64,000 bases of DNA from Hygrocybe punicea. Taxonomy: Eukaryota > Basidiomycota > Agaricomycetes > Agaricales > Hygrophoraceae. The stretch covers positions 2,852,001 to 2,916,000 of the forward strand of contig OY744472.1 in the NCBI GenBank assembly GCA_963556145.1. The letters run 5' to 3'. Positions 10,999 through 21,719 of the stretch are shown here, one piece after another (position 1 is the first letter of the stretch; every line of letters begins with the position of its first letter). A program made the position numbers and the translations under genes. The notes beneath the pieces are model-generated. The model did no database searches, was not told where the DNA came from, and worked only from the letters and a program-made list of their open reading frames with translations.

Positions 10999-11701
10999 AT
11001 GTCTGCCTCTGCTGTCTTTCTCCCTTCCTCCCCTTATTACCATCTTCTTCCTCCTCGTTTTCGTGTTCCTCATTCAAAGCGTCGCTTCTGTGACCACGAT
11101 GTCCGCTTTGCCATCGACTTGATGCCCCCTTCTTCTTTTGGCTCCATTGATACACTGAGAGAGAGAGAGAGAGGGTCTCCAAGTGTGGGGTGCGAGTGCT
11201 GATCCAAGGGAGGCTCCGAGCTCAACTGTGATGGGGGAAAAGGGGGAATCCAATCTATTTGTTTGTACTTGTTGTGCTACAATAAGTACATAACAAAAAC
11301 TAACTAATAAAAATAGGTAAAATAGGTGATTCGGACCTCAGACATGCAGCATGCATATCACCGTCCACCCCACATCGTCCATTGCCCATCTCGGCGTTGA
11401 TCTTTTCTTCGCTCCCCATGTCTTCTACTCTGCGCATCCCATTGGGCCTCCCCCTCCTGCTGTTCCCCCAACTGTTCCTGTTTGGTTTTCCAATGATCCC
11501 ATCAACCCTTACCGCGATTTCATTGACTGTGCTGCCGTGTATGACTCCATCTTCCCTCTGGTTAATCGGGACGATTCCCCTTGTTCCAGGGGTATTGTTA
11601 CTTTTCACCCCGATCTAACCCCCGCTTTCAACCCCATTTCCAACTCTGCATCCAACAATGATGTCATAACTTGGGTCCAGAACATTATCAATGACAATTG
11701 A
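10999..11701 (+). pseudogene. Gypsy-A 3' ORF running into the 3' LTR
   Basis: An ATG frame at 10999 (MSASAVFLPSSPYYHLLPP) stops in a GA repeat at about 11200. A second frame begins at 11351 (MHITVHPTSSIAHLGVD) and runs through the LTR border to 11701. Both are proline-rich and of similar composition, and they would join if the 190 bp between them were an intron or insertion. No family is recognised. Extra 3' ORFs are known in some fungal gypsy elements, so a genuine third gene is possible. Confidence 0.4.
11150..11341. other. GA repeat, G/A tract and possible intron or insertion
   Basis: The interval holds (GA)n at about 11157-11174 and a polypurine run GGGGGAAAAGGGGGAA near 11232, followed by A+T-rich sequence with ACTAAC and several AG ends. 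It splits two similar reading frames. It could be an unusually long intron, a small insertion, or the element's polypurine priming tract; I cannot choose. Confidence 0.35.
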
Positions 11702-12160
11702 AGATGGTATCCCAATCCATATGATTATCCTCATCACCCGATCACCGCCGACGAGTCACCAACGTCACACACACTCATACACGCACTCAATAATACTGCA
11801 CAGCATAACCATTGGATCAGCTGTCTGTTGACACCAGACCTGCAATGCAGCCATTGGCCACCACGTTGGCACCCCAAAACACGTAAACCACGAAGAGAAC
11901 CAAGACACCGTTCATCTCAGAGTTCATCCTCCTTGCAGCCACGTATGACGAAGAAGCCTACCCTGAAGTCGCTATAGTATATAAACCTGGACATTTGTAG
12001 TCAGTAACCCTAAGTCTCGTTTAGCTACACTTCCCCAGATCGCTACCCTGACTACCCAGACATTTCCCCCCCTTACTCTTTGTACTCGCTTACTCTATAT
12101 ATCTTCCTCTATTTGGTTGATTGTTGCCGGAGCTTGCAATTAAGACTGCGATCTGTAACA
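11596..12160 (+). repeat. Gypsy-A 3' LTR
   Basis: A 565-bp copy of the 5' LTR, ending GTAACA and followed by the AAAAT target copy (12161-12165) and then by element X sequence. Confidence 0.95.
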
Positions 12161-12455
12161 AAAATATTTGTACTGGCCTCAATTCTTATCAGAATCAGCT
12201 GAAAATTGAACAGCTGACTAATATAACCATTTCGGGCAAGGTGTGACAGTCACCTGTGACCAATCTAACCATATAAGGTAAATTTTGATATTATATAGCA
12301 AATCTTTTGCTGATCGCAATGATGACAGTCACATGTGACCAGTATAACCATATAAGGCAATTTTACACCATATATGCTAAATTTTGAGCTGATCACAGGA
12401 GTCATAGTCACATGTGACCACTATCACTACATATGGAAATATCAGCTATATAAGG
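12161..12455 (-). mobile_element. Element X copy 1, segment 2 of 3
   Basis: This continues the reverse-oriented X copy begun at 1528. It contains GTCACATGTGACC repeats and the ATATAAGG motif of the X interior. It stops near 12455, where a G+C-rich block carrying the Crypton begins; X resumes at about 18629 at nearly the same internal position. Confidence 0.75.
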
Positions 12456-13175
12456 TATACCCTGGGGCACCGCCCAGGCCTGGGCACCTTGATGGTGACC
12501 TTCGGCTAACAATAGAAGCATCACTACCCCAATACACAGCCATTGCCAGGTGTGTTGCCTAATTGAGCTTTGTTTGGCCATGATTGCGCGATCCTGATCT
12601 CCACTAGCTTTTTAGCCACGGCCCTCTTCTCTCTCCCCCATCACCATCACCACCTCATTTGCATCACAAGTGCCGCCACCCAGGCTTGCTCCCCTCCCTC
12701 CTGTTTACCTTACAAGTCCTCGTAATACCTCCCCCATTCGCCTCCCCCATTCGCCTCCCCCTTCTGGTTGCAAAACCCTGGACAAGCTCAATATCGGCAC
12801 CCCCCTCCTCCCCTCTTCACACTATCACATCGCCAGCACACTCCATGCCCTTAATCTCAAGCTAGGCTAGGTTTTCTGGTGAGTCTCGAGTTCTCTCTTC
12901 CTCGCTCCCCTCTCCTTTCCCCCCACTCATGTTCCTTACCCTCCCAGCCCTTCTTCCCCTCCCCTCCCTCACGTCGCATCATCTGAGCTCGTGCATGGCT
13001 GCGAGCGATGCCCCAAGCCCCTCCGTCCTTGGAAACATTCAAAACTGTCCAGAGCGCTTTGGTGTTCCGTCATCAACGTGAGTTTTTTTTTTGTTTTTTG
13101 TTTTTGTCTTGTTGTTTCTTAAGCTGATGCATGCTGCACGCCCCCTCCTCGTCCAGCACCCTAACACGTGTCACC
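12456..13175 (+). other. 5' flank of the Crypton element
   Basis: A C-rich region without a convincing gene. A GTGAGT donor followed by a long T run at 13078-13110 could belong to a 5' non-coding intron of the recombinase gene. The left edge of the inserted block is defined only by the point where X stops. Confidence 0.4.
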
Positions 13176-16100
13176 ATGTCCGAGTCCAATGTCAACCCCA
13201 TCAGCAAACACCATCACCTTGCCTCCCAATGCGAGGGTGGTGCCAACAGCACCCCCATGTCACAATTTATTTATTTTTCTCCAGGAGGGGCAGCAGAGGC
13301 TGCCAGTGGGGGCCAAACCTCCTCAGAGCCCTCCATCGTGGCTCCTCCCTGTCCTGGTGAGGCTGCAGAATGTGTCAATGAGGGCCGAACCCCTCTCGAG
13401 CCTTTCGGCATGCACCCAGGACACCCCTTGACTGTTTCTGCTGGGATGCAGGCTGCTCTCATCCAACTGGAGGTGGAGTCCCATGTGGTCCAGCAAAACC
13501 AGGCAAGGCTTGTCCAGGCCGACAAGCAGACCTCGAAGACATATCAATGTCACCTCAAAAACTATGAGAAGTGGTGGTGCCAGTACCAGCATGGCCTGAG
13601 CACTGATGGCAGCTGCAACACGGCAATACCTGCCTTCCCGGTCATGCCAGCGAAGGTTGTCATGTTCCTCGAGCATGAGACAGCGTGCGAAAAGGTTAGT
13701 CGCTACCCCTTGTTCCTTCTCTCCCCACCATGCCCGGCTGATGGCCTTTCTCCCCAAGCGGAAGCGTGGCAGCAGCTCCGAGGCCATTGCTGGGTCGTCT
13801 GTGGGCAAGTCTCACATCGCGCAAGTGATCTCGGCACTGGAATACTGGCGGTTCCAGAACCACCACCTCTATATGCACACCCCCAAGGTGCAGGTATCCC
13901 TCTGCAATTACAACTGCATCTGCACCCTTGAAGCCTGCTCAAAGCACAACGAGCCAAAGCAGATTGAGAACTCGCAGGCGCTGAAGGCCGCAGGCAGTTC
14001 TTCCGGTAAGCTGGTGCTCTTGCCGTTTGCACCCATTCTCACCCTCCCTGTCGCTCCCTTGCAGATGCATACACCCTGGAGGAGCTCAAGCGCTGCTCTC
14101 TCTGGTGCCTCACGGAGTTTGCAGGTCCACATCAGGTCGTTGTGGGGATGCATGACCAAGCAATGCTCCTCCTTTCGGCCATGACCACCTTTCGTGGGGA
14201 GAGCATCCGCATGCTTAAGTGGTCTGACCTGTTCCTGTCGGAGATCCCGATGGATGATGTGCACCTGGGCTACAAAGTGCTGGTAAAGCATCCTTCTTTC
14301 CTTGCTTCCACCCACCCAAACTGATGGCCAGGCCCCCTTCACAGGTCCTCACGATGTTGGCAGACAACGCGAAGCACAACCAGCATGGCTGCGTTGATGA
14401 ACATGGCACAATAAGGCACCGGCAGGTGGAGCTATGCCCTGTTGGGGCAACAGTGCTCCTCTTCTTTGCCCACTTCCATGCAAACTTGGCACCTGTGCCA
14501 GACTTCGGGCCTCAGTTTGGCCAGCCGGAATATGGCGAGTATGGCCACCGCACCTGGTATGACAACTACCTCTTCTGGACCACAGCTGTCACCAAGAAGA
14601 TGACATATGACAGTAAGTCTCTTTGTGTGGCCCTGTACTGTAGCCCAACCATGCTAAAGCCCGTCGATTGGCGGATCACCATGAGCGAGTCACAGGCATG
14701 CACAAGAAGAACGGGGTCTCCCTCACCAAGGTCACCCATGCGGGGTGGTTTTACGCCACTCTGACAGCCTGAGCCCATGGGGCATCATCAACGGGCACCA
14801 AGGCCCTTGGTGGCTGGAATGAGAGTGGCTCATTCTGAAATGTGTACGACCGTGCTCTCCCAGTTGATGCCATCCTGGCCGTGGCCACATTCAATGGATG
14901 CAAGCCCGAGATGTACAGCCTCCTTAGGGAGTCCCTTGGTGGGTTGTCGAACCCTGTGCCCACCCCACTGCTTGTTTGCTGACCACATGCCTGTTGCCAG
15001 AACCACCACCCGAGCTCCTTGATGCTGTCTTCCCATGGGTGGGTGCCCAGGAGGCAGCCCTTGAATCTCACACCACTGCTGAACCCCAAGCTCATGACAT
15101 AGCACTGAAGCAGTTCCTTCGGATACTGCAATGGCTCCGGGTTGTCCTTCTCCAGGACGCGACAGTGCTCTTCTCTCAACATCCCACCAGCCCCATCTTC
15201 TGATTCAAGCCCTTCAACAGCCCCACTTTTGCTGTCTTTGCGGCCAGCTCTGTGGCTATCATCCACAAGGCTGAGCAAGATGCCGCGCTTGCCTTTGATG
15301 CTCTCCCAGAGCACCTTGTCCAGAGTATTCATGGCCTTGTGGCGGAGGTAACCCTGATGCAAGAGAAGGAGAGGGAGGAGAACCAGCGGAGGTGGAACAG
15401 CTTGAGTGAGCAATACATGAGGCTGGAGGGGATGCTCAGCATGTTGCTGAGCTCCAAGGGGGGTTCCCAGCAGAAAAAAAGAAAGGGTAAGTCTTGCACC
15501 TCTGTCTCGGCTCTTGTCCTGACCTGAATTTACTGTCTCAGCATTGTCACTGCCCCCACTTCCACCACCCCAATGCCAAGCCCAGCTGTTCCATTAACAG
15601 GCATGGGCCCAACGGTCACCATCAGATTTGCAGGATTGCCTTCAAGTCTCACCCCAGAGGCAGTCTTGCCAGCTGCGCAAGTCATCATGCCAGACAGTGG
15701 CAGCAGCGCAGAGGGCCTGGCACTGAGCAGGAGTCTGCGACTGGCCCCTGAAACCATGCAGGCCATGGACCCCACAACCACAGAGGCCACCGTGCCAGTG
15801 CAGGCCCAGCAAGCTGCCTGGCTGGTGCTCCTGACCAAGTTTGGCACCCAGCAGGTGCTCAAGCACCAGTGGGAGTGGTCTGCCAGTGGCTACCTGCCAT
15901 ACTACTGCTACAAGCCCGTCAGCCAGATCTCCAACATCTGGACAGAGTGGGCTGAGGGCCTCAATGGGCACCTGTCAGTGAGACAGCTGACAGAGAACTG
16001 GGGGGCGAGGTGGAGATGGAATAAAGGAGGGCAGAAGACCGAGGGTGCATGCAGGAAGAAGGTCATTGACCTTGTCATGCAGCTATCAGCACGGCCCTGG

Positions 16101-16241
16101 TGGAATGCCGCCCTTGCCCTCTGCTTCCTGGTGGAGAAGTATGAGGCCAAGTTCAAGGCATGCAGCTTCTGCGACTACCTGCAGAAGAATGGCAGCAGTG
16201 GCTACCAAGAGGTGGCTCATGCTGCACTGTCATACCCTTAG
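13176..16241 (+). pseudogene. Crypton-type tyrosine recombinase with GCR1_C domain
   Basis: A multi-exon gene. Introns predicted at 13695-13758, 14006-14064, 14283-14344, about 14612-14675 (acceptor AG changed to GG), 14939-15000 and 15487-15541. The N-terminal SAM-like region (TYQCHLKNYEKWW) is followed by the recombinase core: FRGESIRMLKWSDL (first Arg), the DNAKHN…DEHG and ELCPVGA blocks, THAGWFY where HxxR is expected, and NVYDRALP with the presumed nucleophile Tyr. A C-terminal GCR1_C DNA-binding domain lies at about 15840-16070 (SNIWTEWAEGL, WGARWRW). TGA replaces an expected codon three times (about 14771, 14836, 15202), and the HxxR Arg is Trp (TGG for CGG). Cryptons integrate as circles without a transposase of the DDE type. 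This copy is dead. Confidence 0.85.
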
Positions 16242-16535
16242 CTATAGTAGCCTGTCGCATGCATTTTGTACAATTATCGTTTACAGACTTTGTTCCATTA
16301 CTAACTATGGCCCACATACAAACAAGAACAAGAGTTTCCGGCATTTAAAAATAAAGAACTCTGCTGGCTTCACCCCCAGGAATGAAGTAAAGTATATTCA
16401 CCTAGTATACAAATGGGTCACTGGAGTGATGTATGTGGGGTGGTTTGGCAGGCATGGGAAAGGTACTGAGGGGTGACCTGGTGATCACCAGAGGCCGGGG
16501 ACATAAGCAGAAATGAGCTTAACTCAGAAATGTTA
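16242..16535. other. 3' flank of the Crypton
   Basis: No gene. AATAAAG at about 16350 could serve as a polyadenylation signal for the recombinase transcript. The sequence ends at the 8-bp target of the next MITE. Confidence 0.35.
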
Positions 16536-16543
16536 GAGTCGTG

Positions 16544-17326
16544 TAGTGCATAATAGGGGTTCCTGATACCCTCAGGGGTAAAGAGTACGGGTACAGCATG
16601 GGTACAGGTATGAGTACAGGATCCCTGACCCATGATACCCATGCCATACCCATGGAGGTATCTACCTGAGCCCTTAAAACATTTTTTTGGGCCCAAAAAC
16701 AGTGGTTTTTTTGGTTTTTTAATGGTTTTTAATGGATATCTCGACACTCAGGCTTGCTAAAATCATAAAGTAAAATTCAGAGTACTCCAAAGAACATTTC
16801 GAACAACTTTTCAGTTCACATCAGAACCAACTGAGAGGTATCTGAGTCACTAAAAATCAGAAACATGCCAAAAATCATGAAAAAAGGTATTTTCTTTAGT
16901 GCATGGCAGGAAACTGGATACCTCTGGTGGTTTGGGCAATAATATTGCATTGGTAAGGTATTAATAAAGGGCTAATAACACACTACACCCATGCCCAGTA
17001 ACATCATACAATATATTTTCATCAAAAACAACCTATTTTGGCTGATTTTGGTGGTTTTTGATGAATAACATGGGAACAAGGTCTCATAAAATTACCAAAA
17101 ATGTTCCAGAGCTTCTCAGGAGAGTTCTCTACAACTTCCTCCTTTATATCAAAGTGATCTGACACATACAAGATTTAATAAAAATTGAATAATCAGCAAA
17201 AATGACCAAAGATCAAGGGTATACCCATACCCCTGCATACCCCTGCAGATACCCACACCCCTGGGCCTTGGGTATGGGTATGGGTACAGCCCCAGAATGT
17301 CACGGGTGTACCCCTGTCATGCACTA
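16544..17326. mobile_element. hAT-type MITE (783 bp)
   Basis: The 8-bp target duplication GAGTCGTG (16536-16543, 17327-17334) is perfect. The termini are inverted: TAGTGCATAATAGGGGT at the left, and the reverse complement of the right end reads TAGTGCATGACAGGGGT. An 8-bp duplication with ends of YA-N-NG type is the mark of the hAT superfamily. There is no coding capacity. The subterminal regions are full of TACCCATACCC-like repeats. Confidence 0.85.
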
Positions 17327-17334
17327 GAGTCGTG

Positions 17335-18628
17335 CAGACAACTCCAGATGGAGCAGAGTTCATTGGAGGATTGGAGGTGTGAACTCTTGAAGTAGGTTAA
17401 CTACTTCCTTAAGCCATACTGAGTAGGCATGAAGTGGAGCAGTGTAATGGCGAGGTCGGGTGGCTGCGGAATAAAGATCCTAACCTGGGGGGTGTCAGCA
17501 TAGAAGTGACTGGGAATAGTTCAGCAAGCTTCAGTGAGATGATAAGAAACTAAGAGTAAAGAGCCACCAAGTAAAACTACTGATAACTAACAAAACCGGT
17601 CGAAGCCGACGAAGCTGACAATGTCGGGTACAGCGGGTCAGGTGTCGGGTGACAAGGGATGTAGGAATAAAGACAGTAGAACAACAGGGAGAGTGTCGAG
17701 GAAACCGACGAGTTATATGTGCAATAGATTTTACTGAGAGACTGATTCTCAGAGAGAGGAAACGGGGAAACTGGTTTCTTATTTTGACATGGTGCTTGGG
17801 CACCGTTTTTATACTACAAAAATCTCTATCTAGATTCGGACGAGAGTCCTCGGCCGATGAGAGAGAACAAAGAGGAATGAAAATGGGGAAAATGAGAAGT
17901 GGGTTGCGAGGTGACGATGACAGGAAAATGGAGGGGAAAGTAAATATCCAAGAAAAAGATCTAAAGATTCGTACATTTCTCCAAAAGGACGAGGGGATGT
18001 GCATATATGGCCAGTCCGAAGTCAGGAATCAAGTCCCATGAGATCCGTCTACGATAATTGGGATTCCGTGAGCATAGAAGGTGGACCGACCCAGTACGCG
18101 AGCAGCCGTGCTAGTTGGTATGCATCGGGTTACATTGGGTTTGAGCGTGGATCGCTAGAGACGTCGGGTTCGAGTGGATTTGTGAGATATTGAGTTTATG
18201 GCCTCAGAGGGTTGAGGACCCTCTACAGCAGAGTTAGTCTGGACCTCCAGACTAAGGATGGAGATAGTGAGCTTAAGGCAAAGCCTCAAGTTTGAGAGTG
18301 AAGAAGACAGAGGGTACTCTAGTCAATTTTCAGAACAAAGATGCAGGACATAGTAGTTCTAGCTTATATACTAGTAAACTAATTGTCATGTCCTCGGTGA
18401 TGAAAAGATAATAGGAACTCTGGCAGGAGTACTGGAGTTGAGAGAAAGATAAAAGAGACAAAAGGTTGCTACATACAGTGACAAGTAAACAAAAGGGGGG
18501 AGACAGATAAGAGTGCAAAAGAAGGTAAGATAAGATAAAAATGAAATGGAAAAGTCCAGAGTGGAGATGGCCGGAGTACATTGGAGGACATTGGAGTACA
18601 TTGGAGTACATTGGAGTTGCATGAATAT
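17335..18628. other. Unassigned block with short tandem repeats
   Basis: No convincing gene; the longest frame (17649-18041) has no recognisable motif. At about 18575-18615 the words GGAGTACATT and GGAGGACATT repeat in tandem. Composition and dense short purine tracts suggest retroelement non-coding sequence such as an LTR, but no paired copy or target duplication was found. Confidence 0.35.
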
Positions 18629-19269
18629 AACAAGATGATATACTGATATTTTTACTTAAAACATAAAATTCAATGTGATATTGCCATATATATACATTAT
18701 CTTATATGCTAATTATATATTTCAAGCAAAATTACTTATCGATGTTCGTAATAATTATACAAATAAAAATCCAATAAAAGAAAAAAGACTTTGTTCATGC
18801 CATATGTAACAGTGGCCCAATCACCAAGCACAGCTGTCTTTATATTGTCATCTGTTGTGCAGCATACAAGGTCATGGAGAAGTAGGGTTGAACAAATGTA
18901 AGTTGATTGTTATCATACTGTTTATGGGGCAGTTGTGTTTGACAGTTGACCTATTGCTTTCTAAACATTTCTTTTGTGGCTGAGAATATTACACAATGAT
19001 GCAGCATAGAAGACATGACAATAAGAGAGGAGGTTGATGAACACTCAAGATGCTCTATGTAGTTTTATTTTTTCTACTTTTTATATTGCTAAGGTGAGAG
19101 GTGGGCTTATTAGAACAATTGGCAGTATACAACATATGCTATATGTCTTATACCATATGTAACATGCTTTATGCAATTTAATGTTATTGTTTACTTCATC
19201 ATGAAAGTAGGGAGAGGGAAAAAAGAACTTGTTCATGCCATGCACAACACTGGCCCACTAAACAAGTCC
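18629..19269 (-). mobile_element. Element X copy 1, segment 3 of 3
   Basis: The reverse complement matches the left part of X copy 2, including the A+T-rich stretch and the terminal motif GTTCATGCCATGCACAACAC followed by TGGCCCACTAAACAAG. It ends abutting LTR-B sequence at 19270, completing the X unit that starts at 1528. Confidence 0.78.
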
Positions 19270-20731
19270 ATTCTTCTAGAACAATCCAGACCAACCATGG
19301 ACACATCCCCACATGACCTCACTGTACCTGAATAGTCCCCTTGCCAATGGATGTCACTGTCATTGTCCTTGCTGTACAACATACTGTCTTCCAAAACCAA
19401 CTCACAATGGCTATCCTCACCAAACAGTTTATAACTGTGATGATCATTGGTGCCATAGTGATCACCTTCCTGATTGGTTTCTACATTGTCATGATTTGTC
19501 TCTGGAAAAGGCAACCTTCCTTCATTGATGAAACTGACATCTGCCTCAACAGTATACCAACACATAATTGACAATTTTCATTCCCGGTTATATGGTTACC
19601 ACTTTCATATCCCATGCCTACCATTATTCTCCCTGACCATCTGACGACATTCCTCACCTGCATGTATACTCTGAACAATCCTCAATCACAAGACATTTCA
19701 CTGTTCCCTCCAACCCGACCATCACCGAAGCACACACCTTCAGACTTTGACCACAGACCATATGACTTCCCAATACAGTGAACCAACCCCTATTGTGTAT
19801 TGTTCACACATCATCGCTTCAATGCAGTACCCAACGACTTATTCCCACAGCTTGTCACCTATGCCCATGACTCGAAACCTGGACTCACATTCATTTATCC
19901 TTTTCCATCTGTAACCTTGATACCTCCCACACTCGTTTACAACAATACCCTTTCTTGGACGAATACTGACATCAGGTGGACTGCATTGTTCCACACACAG
20001 GACAAGACATCGCCCCTCGATATGTCATCAACACAGACATCATCATCCAGTACAGCATACCCTGTTCACATGTCTGACCTCAACTATCCCACTATCCTAG
20101 TTGGTTTTTCCCCTGCACATTCCTTTGTTTTCTTTCATACCAACATTGCCGCTACATCCACATTACCTCAAGACACTCCCTTCACTGATACCACACCGGA
20201 CGATGCCTCTCTCCAACCCAACCGTGCAATGTACTTGCCAGACTGTGCACTTGCCCATTACAGCAAGTGTAGACCCCAAATTGGCAATTCTGCATATCAC
20301 ATGATCTGATGACAAATCTCTTCTATCCCTCAATGACACCCAGGCCTCCAGCTGGATCATGAGAACATCGACATGAGGACACCTCATGACCGCCTCATGG
20401 TGAACACATGGTGTAGTTGGACTTACTGTAGCCTCATGGTTGGACTTCTGTTTACCTCCCCTCAAGACCAGTCACTATATCTACTGTTCTTGTAGTTGGT
20501 TCGGACTTTTTCTTCTTTTCTCTTCCTTATGTTTAGTCTGGTTCTTGGGGCAGACCCTCTTGTCTTGAGTAACCCCCATGGCTCACAATGACTTTAGACC
20601 ATGAACCTCTCCACTTGTAGCAGTGTTGTCTTAGTTATAAGCAACAATGAAACTACTGATCTCTCCTCTGGAAACCACCTCCCAGTTAAGTTGATTGTTG
20701 CTGGAACCTGCTGCAAAAGCAATCCATAACA
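19270..20731 (+). mobile_element. LTR-B copy 1, 3' piece
   Basis: It resumes exactly where the 1378-1527 piece stops, in the TTCTTCTAGAAC region, and ends CATAACA at 20731, followed by AAAAG (20732-20736). Compared with copy 2, most changes are CG to TG or CA, so this is the oldest and most decayed LTR-B copy. Confidence 0.8.
19407..19571 (+). CDS. Small hydrophobic ORF inside LTR-B copy 1
   Basis: A 54-codon counterpart of the frame at 4978. It keeps the membrane segment (ITVMIIGAIVITFLIGFY), a basic stop-transfer stretch (LWKRQ) and a polar tail, despite many CpG changes around it. Candidate only. Confidence 0.28.
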   Translation: MAILTKQFITVMIIGAIVITFLIGFYIVMICLWKRQPSFIDETDICLNSIPTHN

Positions 20732-20944
20732 AAAAGCAGGCTTTCCTTGTTGTGGTCATCATTATAAATTTCAACTCATTTAAGTTCAAGCTCATGGGAT
20801 TGTGTGCAGTTTATGTTACCACAATTACTAGAAAGTGATTGAAGATTTATACTTTACATACATAGATGAATGAATGAGATTATACAATAGTCATGTATGA
20901 CACTGAAGTTCTGGCAATACTGGATGCTTAAAAATAATAGTTAT

Positions 20945-21719
20945 CTACCAGGGATGCTCTGAAAAGCGAGCATGTCTAAGCAAAAATGTTGCATCAACAA
21001 CCCAATACACAGCTCTCACCCAGCTGATCTGGTCTTTGACTGTTCGCCTGAATGTGTGACTGAAAGCAGTCTCATGGAGCTGCTGTTCAATGGGGCTGAT
21101 CTCAACATATGATTGAAGTTGCGATGGCAAGTGAGGTGGTTGTGTGGGTGGCCATACCTCCTGTTTGGAATGCAGTCCTACAATCTGGTGAAAACCAGGA
21201 ATCAAATTAGGATATGTCAACTCACCTAAAAAGGCCCTGGAGAGGTGCATCAGGAGCAAGGCCAGGCACATGTGTGATTGTATCTTGGTTACACTCAAGA
21301 AAAAGAGTTCGACAGTATGAGCTGTCATACCCATGTTTGAGGAGATGAGTGTCGAGGAATGCACAAATACAGACTAGGTGAAGATCCTGAGTCAGGTGTG
21401 CCTGTGCTGCCAGTTGATTCTCTAGTTGTGTGATATGGTCTATAGTTGCAATCCGAGCTTGAGTAGATTTAATAGTTATGCAGAGGGATTTTTCTTGAAG
21501 GACACTGCTAAGGGGTGTATCAAGGTCAATAGGAGGATTGGTGGTGAATTTGGTCACTTCTACAGCAGTTAACCCAGTGAGAATGTCAGGTTTTAGCGTG
21601 AGAAGCATGGATAGTGCTCATTGAAGTGGAGCTTCTAAAAGGGACTGAGACAGTTGAACAAGTTGGCCAGGGAGTGTGGTGTAAATCTTGATGAAGAGCT
21701 CTTTGATTGTCGTGGTCAT
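20945..21719 (-). pseudogene. Unrecognised degenerate gene
   Basis: The minus strand opens with ATG at 21719 (MTTTIKELFIKIYTTLPGQL). One TGA (about 21619, in an expected Arg position) interrupts it before a frame to 21222 (MLLTLKPDILTGLTAVEV). A second frame to 20945 continues similar composition after a GTGAGT…CAG candidate intron (about 21219-21180), whose phase does not close cleanly. No domain recognised; a Leu-rich alpha-helical protein is likely. Likely a decayed repeat-associated gene. Confidence 0.4.

Larger units (their letters stand above)
1793..12160 (+). mobile_element. Gypsy-A: full-length Ty3/gypsy chromovirus with nested insertions
   Basis: The element is bounded by two 565-bp LTRs starting TGTTAC and ending GTAACA, and by a 5-bp target duplication AAAAT (1788-1792 and 12161-12165). 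It interrupts element X, whose two halves read on across the insertion. Coding order is gag with a CCHC knuckle, protease, reverse transcriptase, RNase H, integrase, chromodomain and a further C-terminal domain, which defines a chromovirus of the Ty3/gypsy order. An X copy (2931-4265) and a solo LTR-B (4653-6324) sit inside gag, so the unit without them is about 7.4 kb. The LTRs differ at only six positions, all transitions, which implies a fairly recent insertion even though the coding region already has about ten stops and two single-base shifts. Confidence 0.95.

Noticed and set aside
18550..18620. CRISPR-like short repeats
   Set aside because: Repeats are contiguous without spacers of constant length, and this is a eukaryotic genome.
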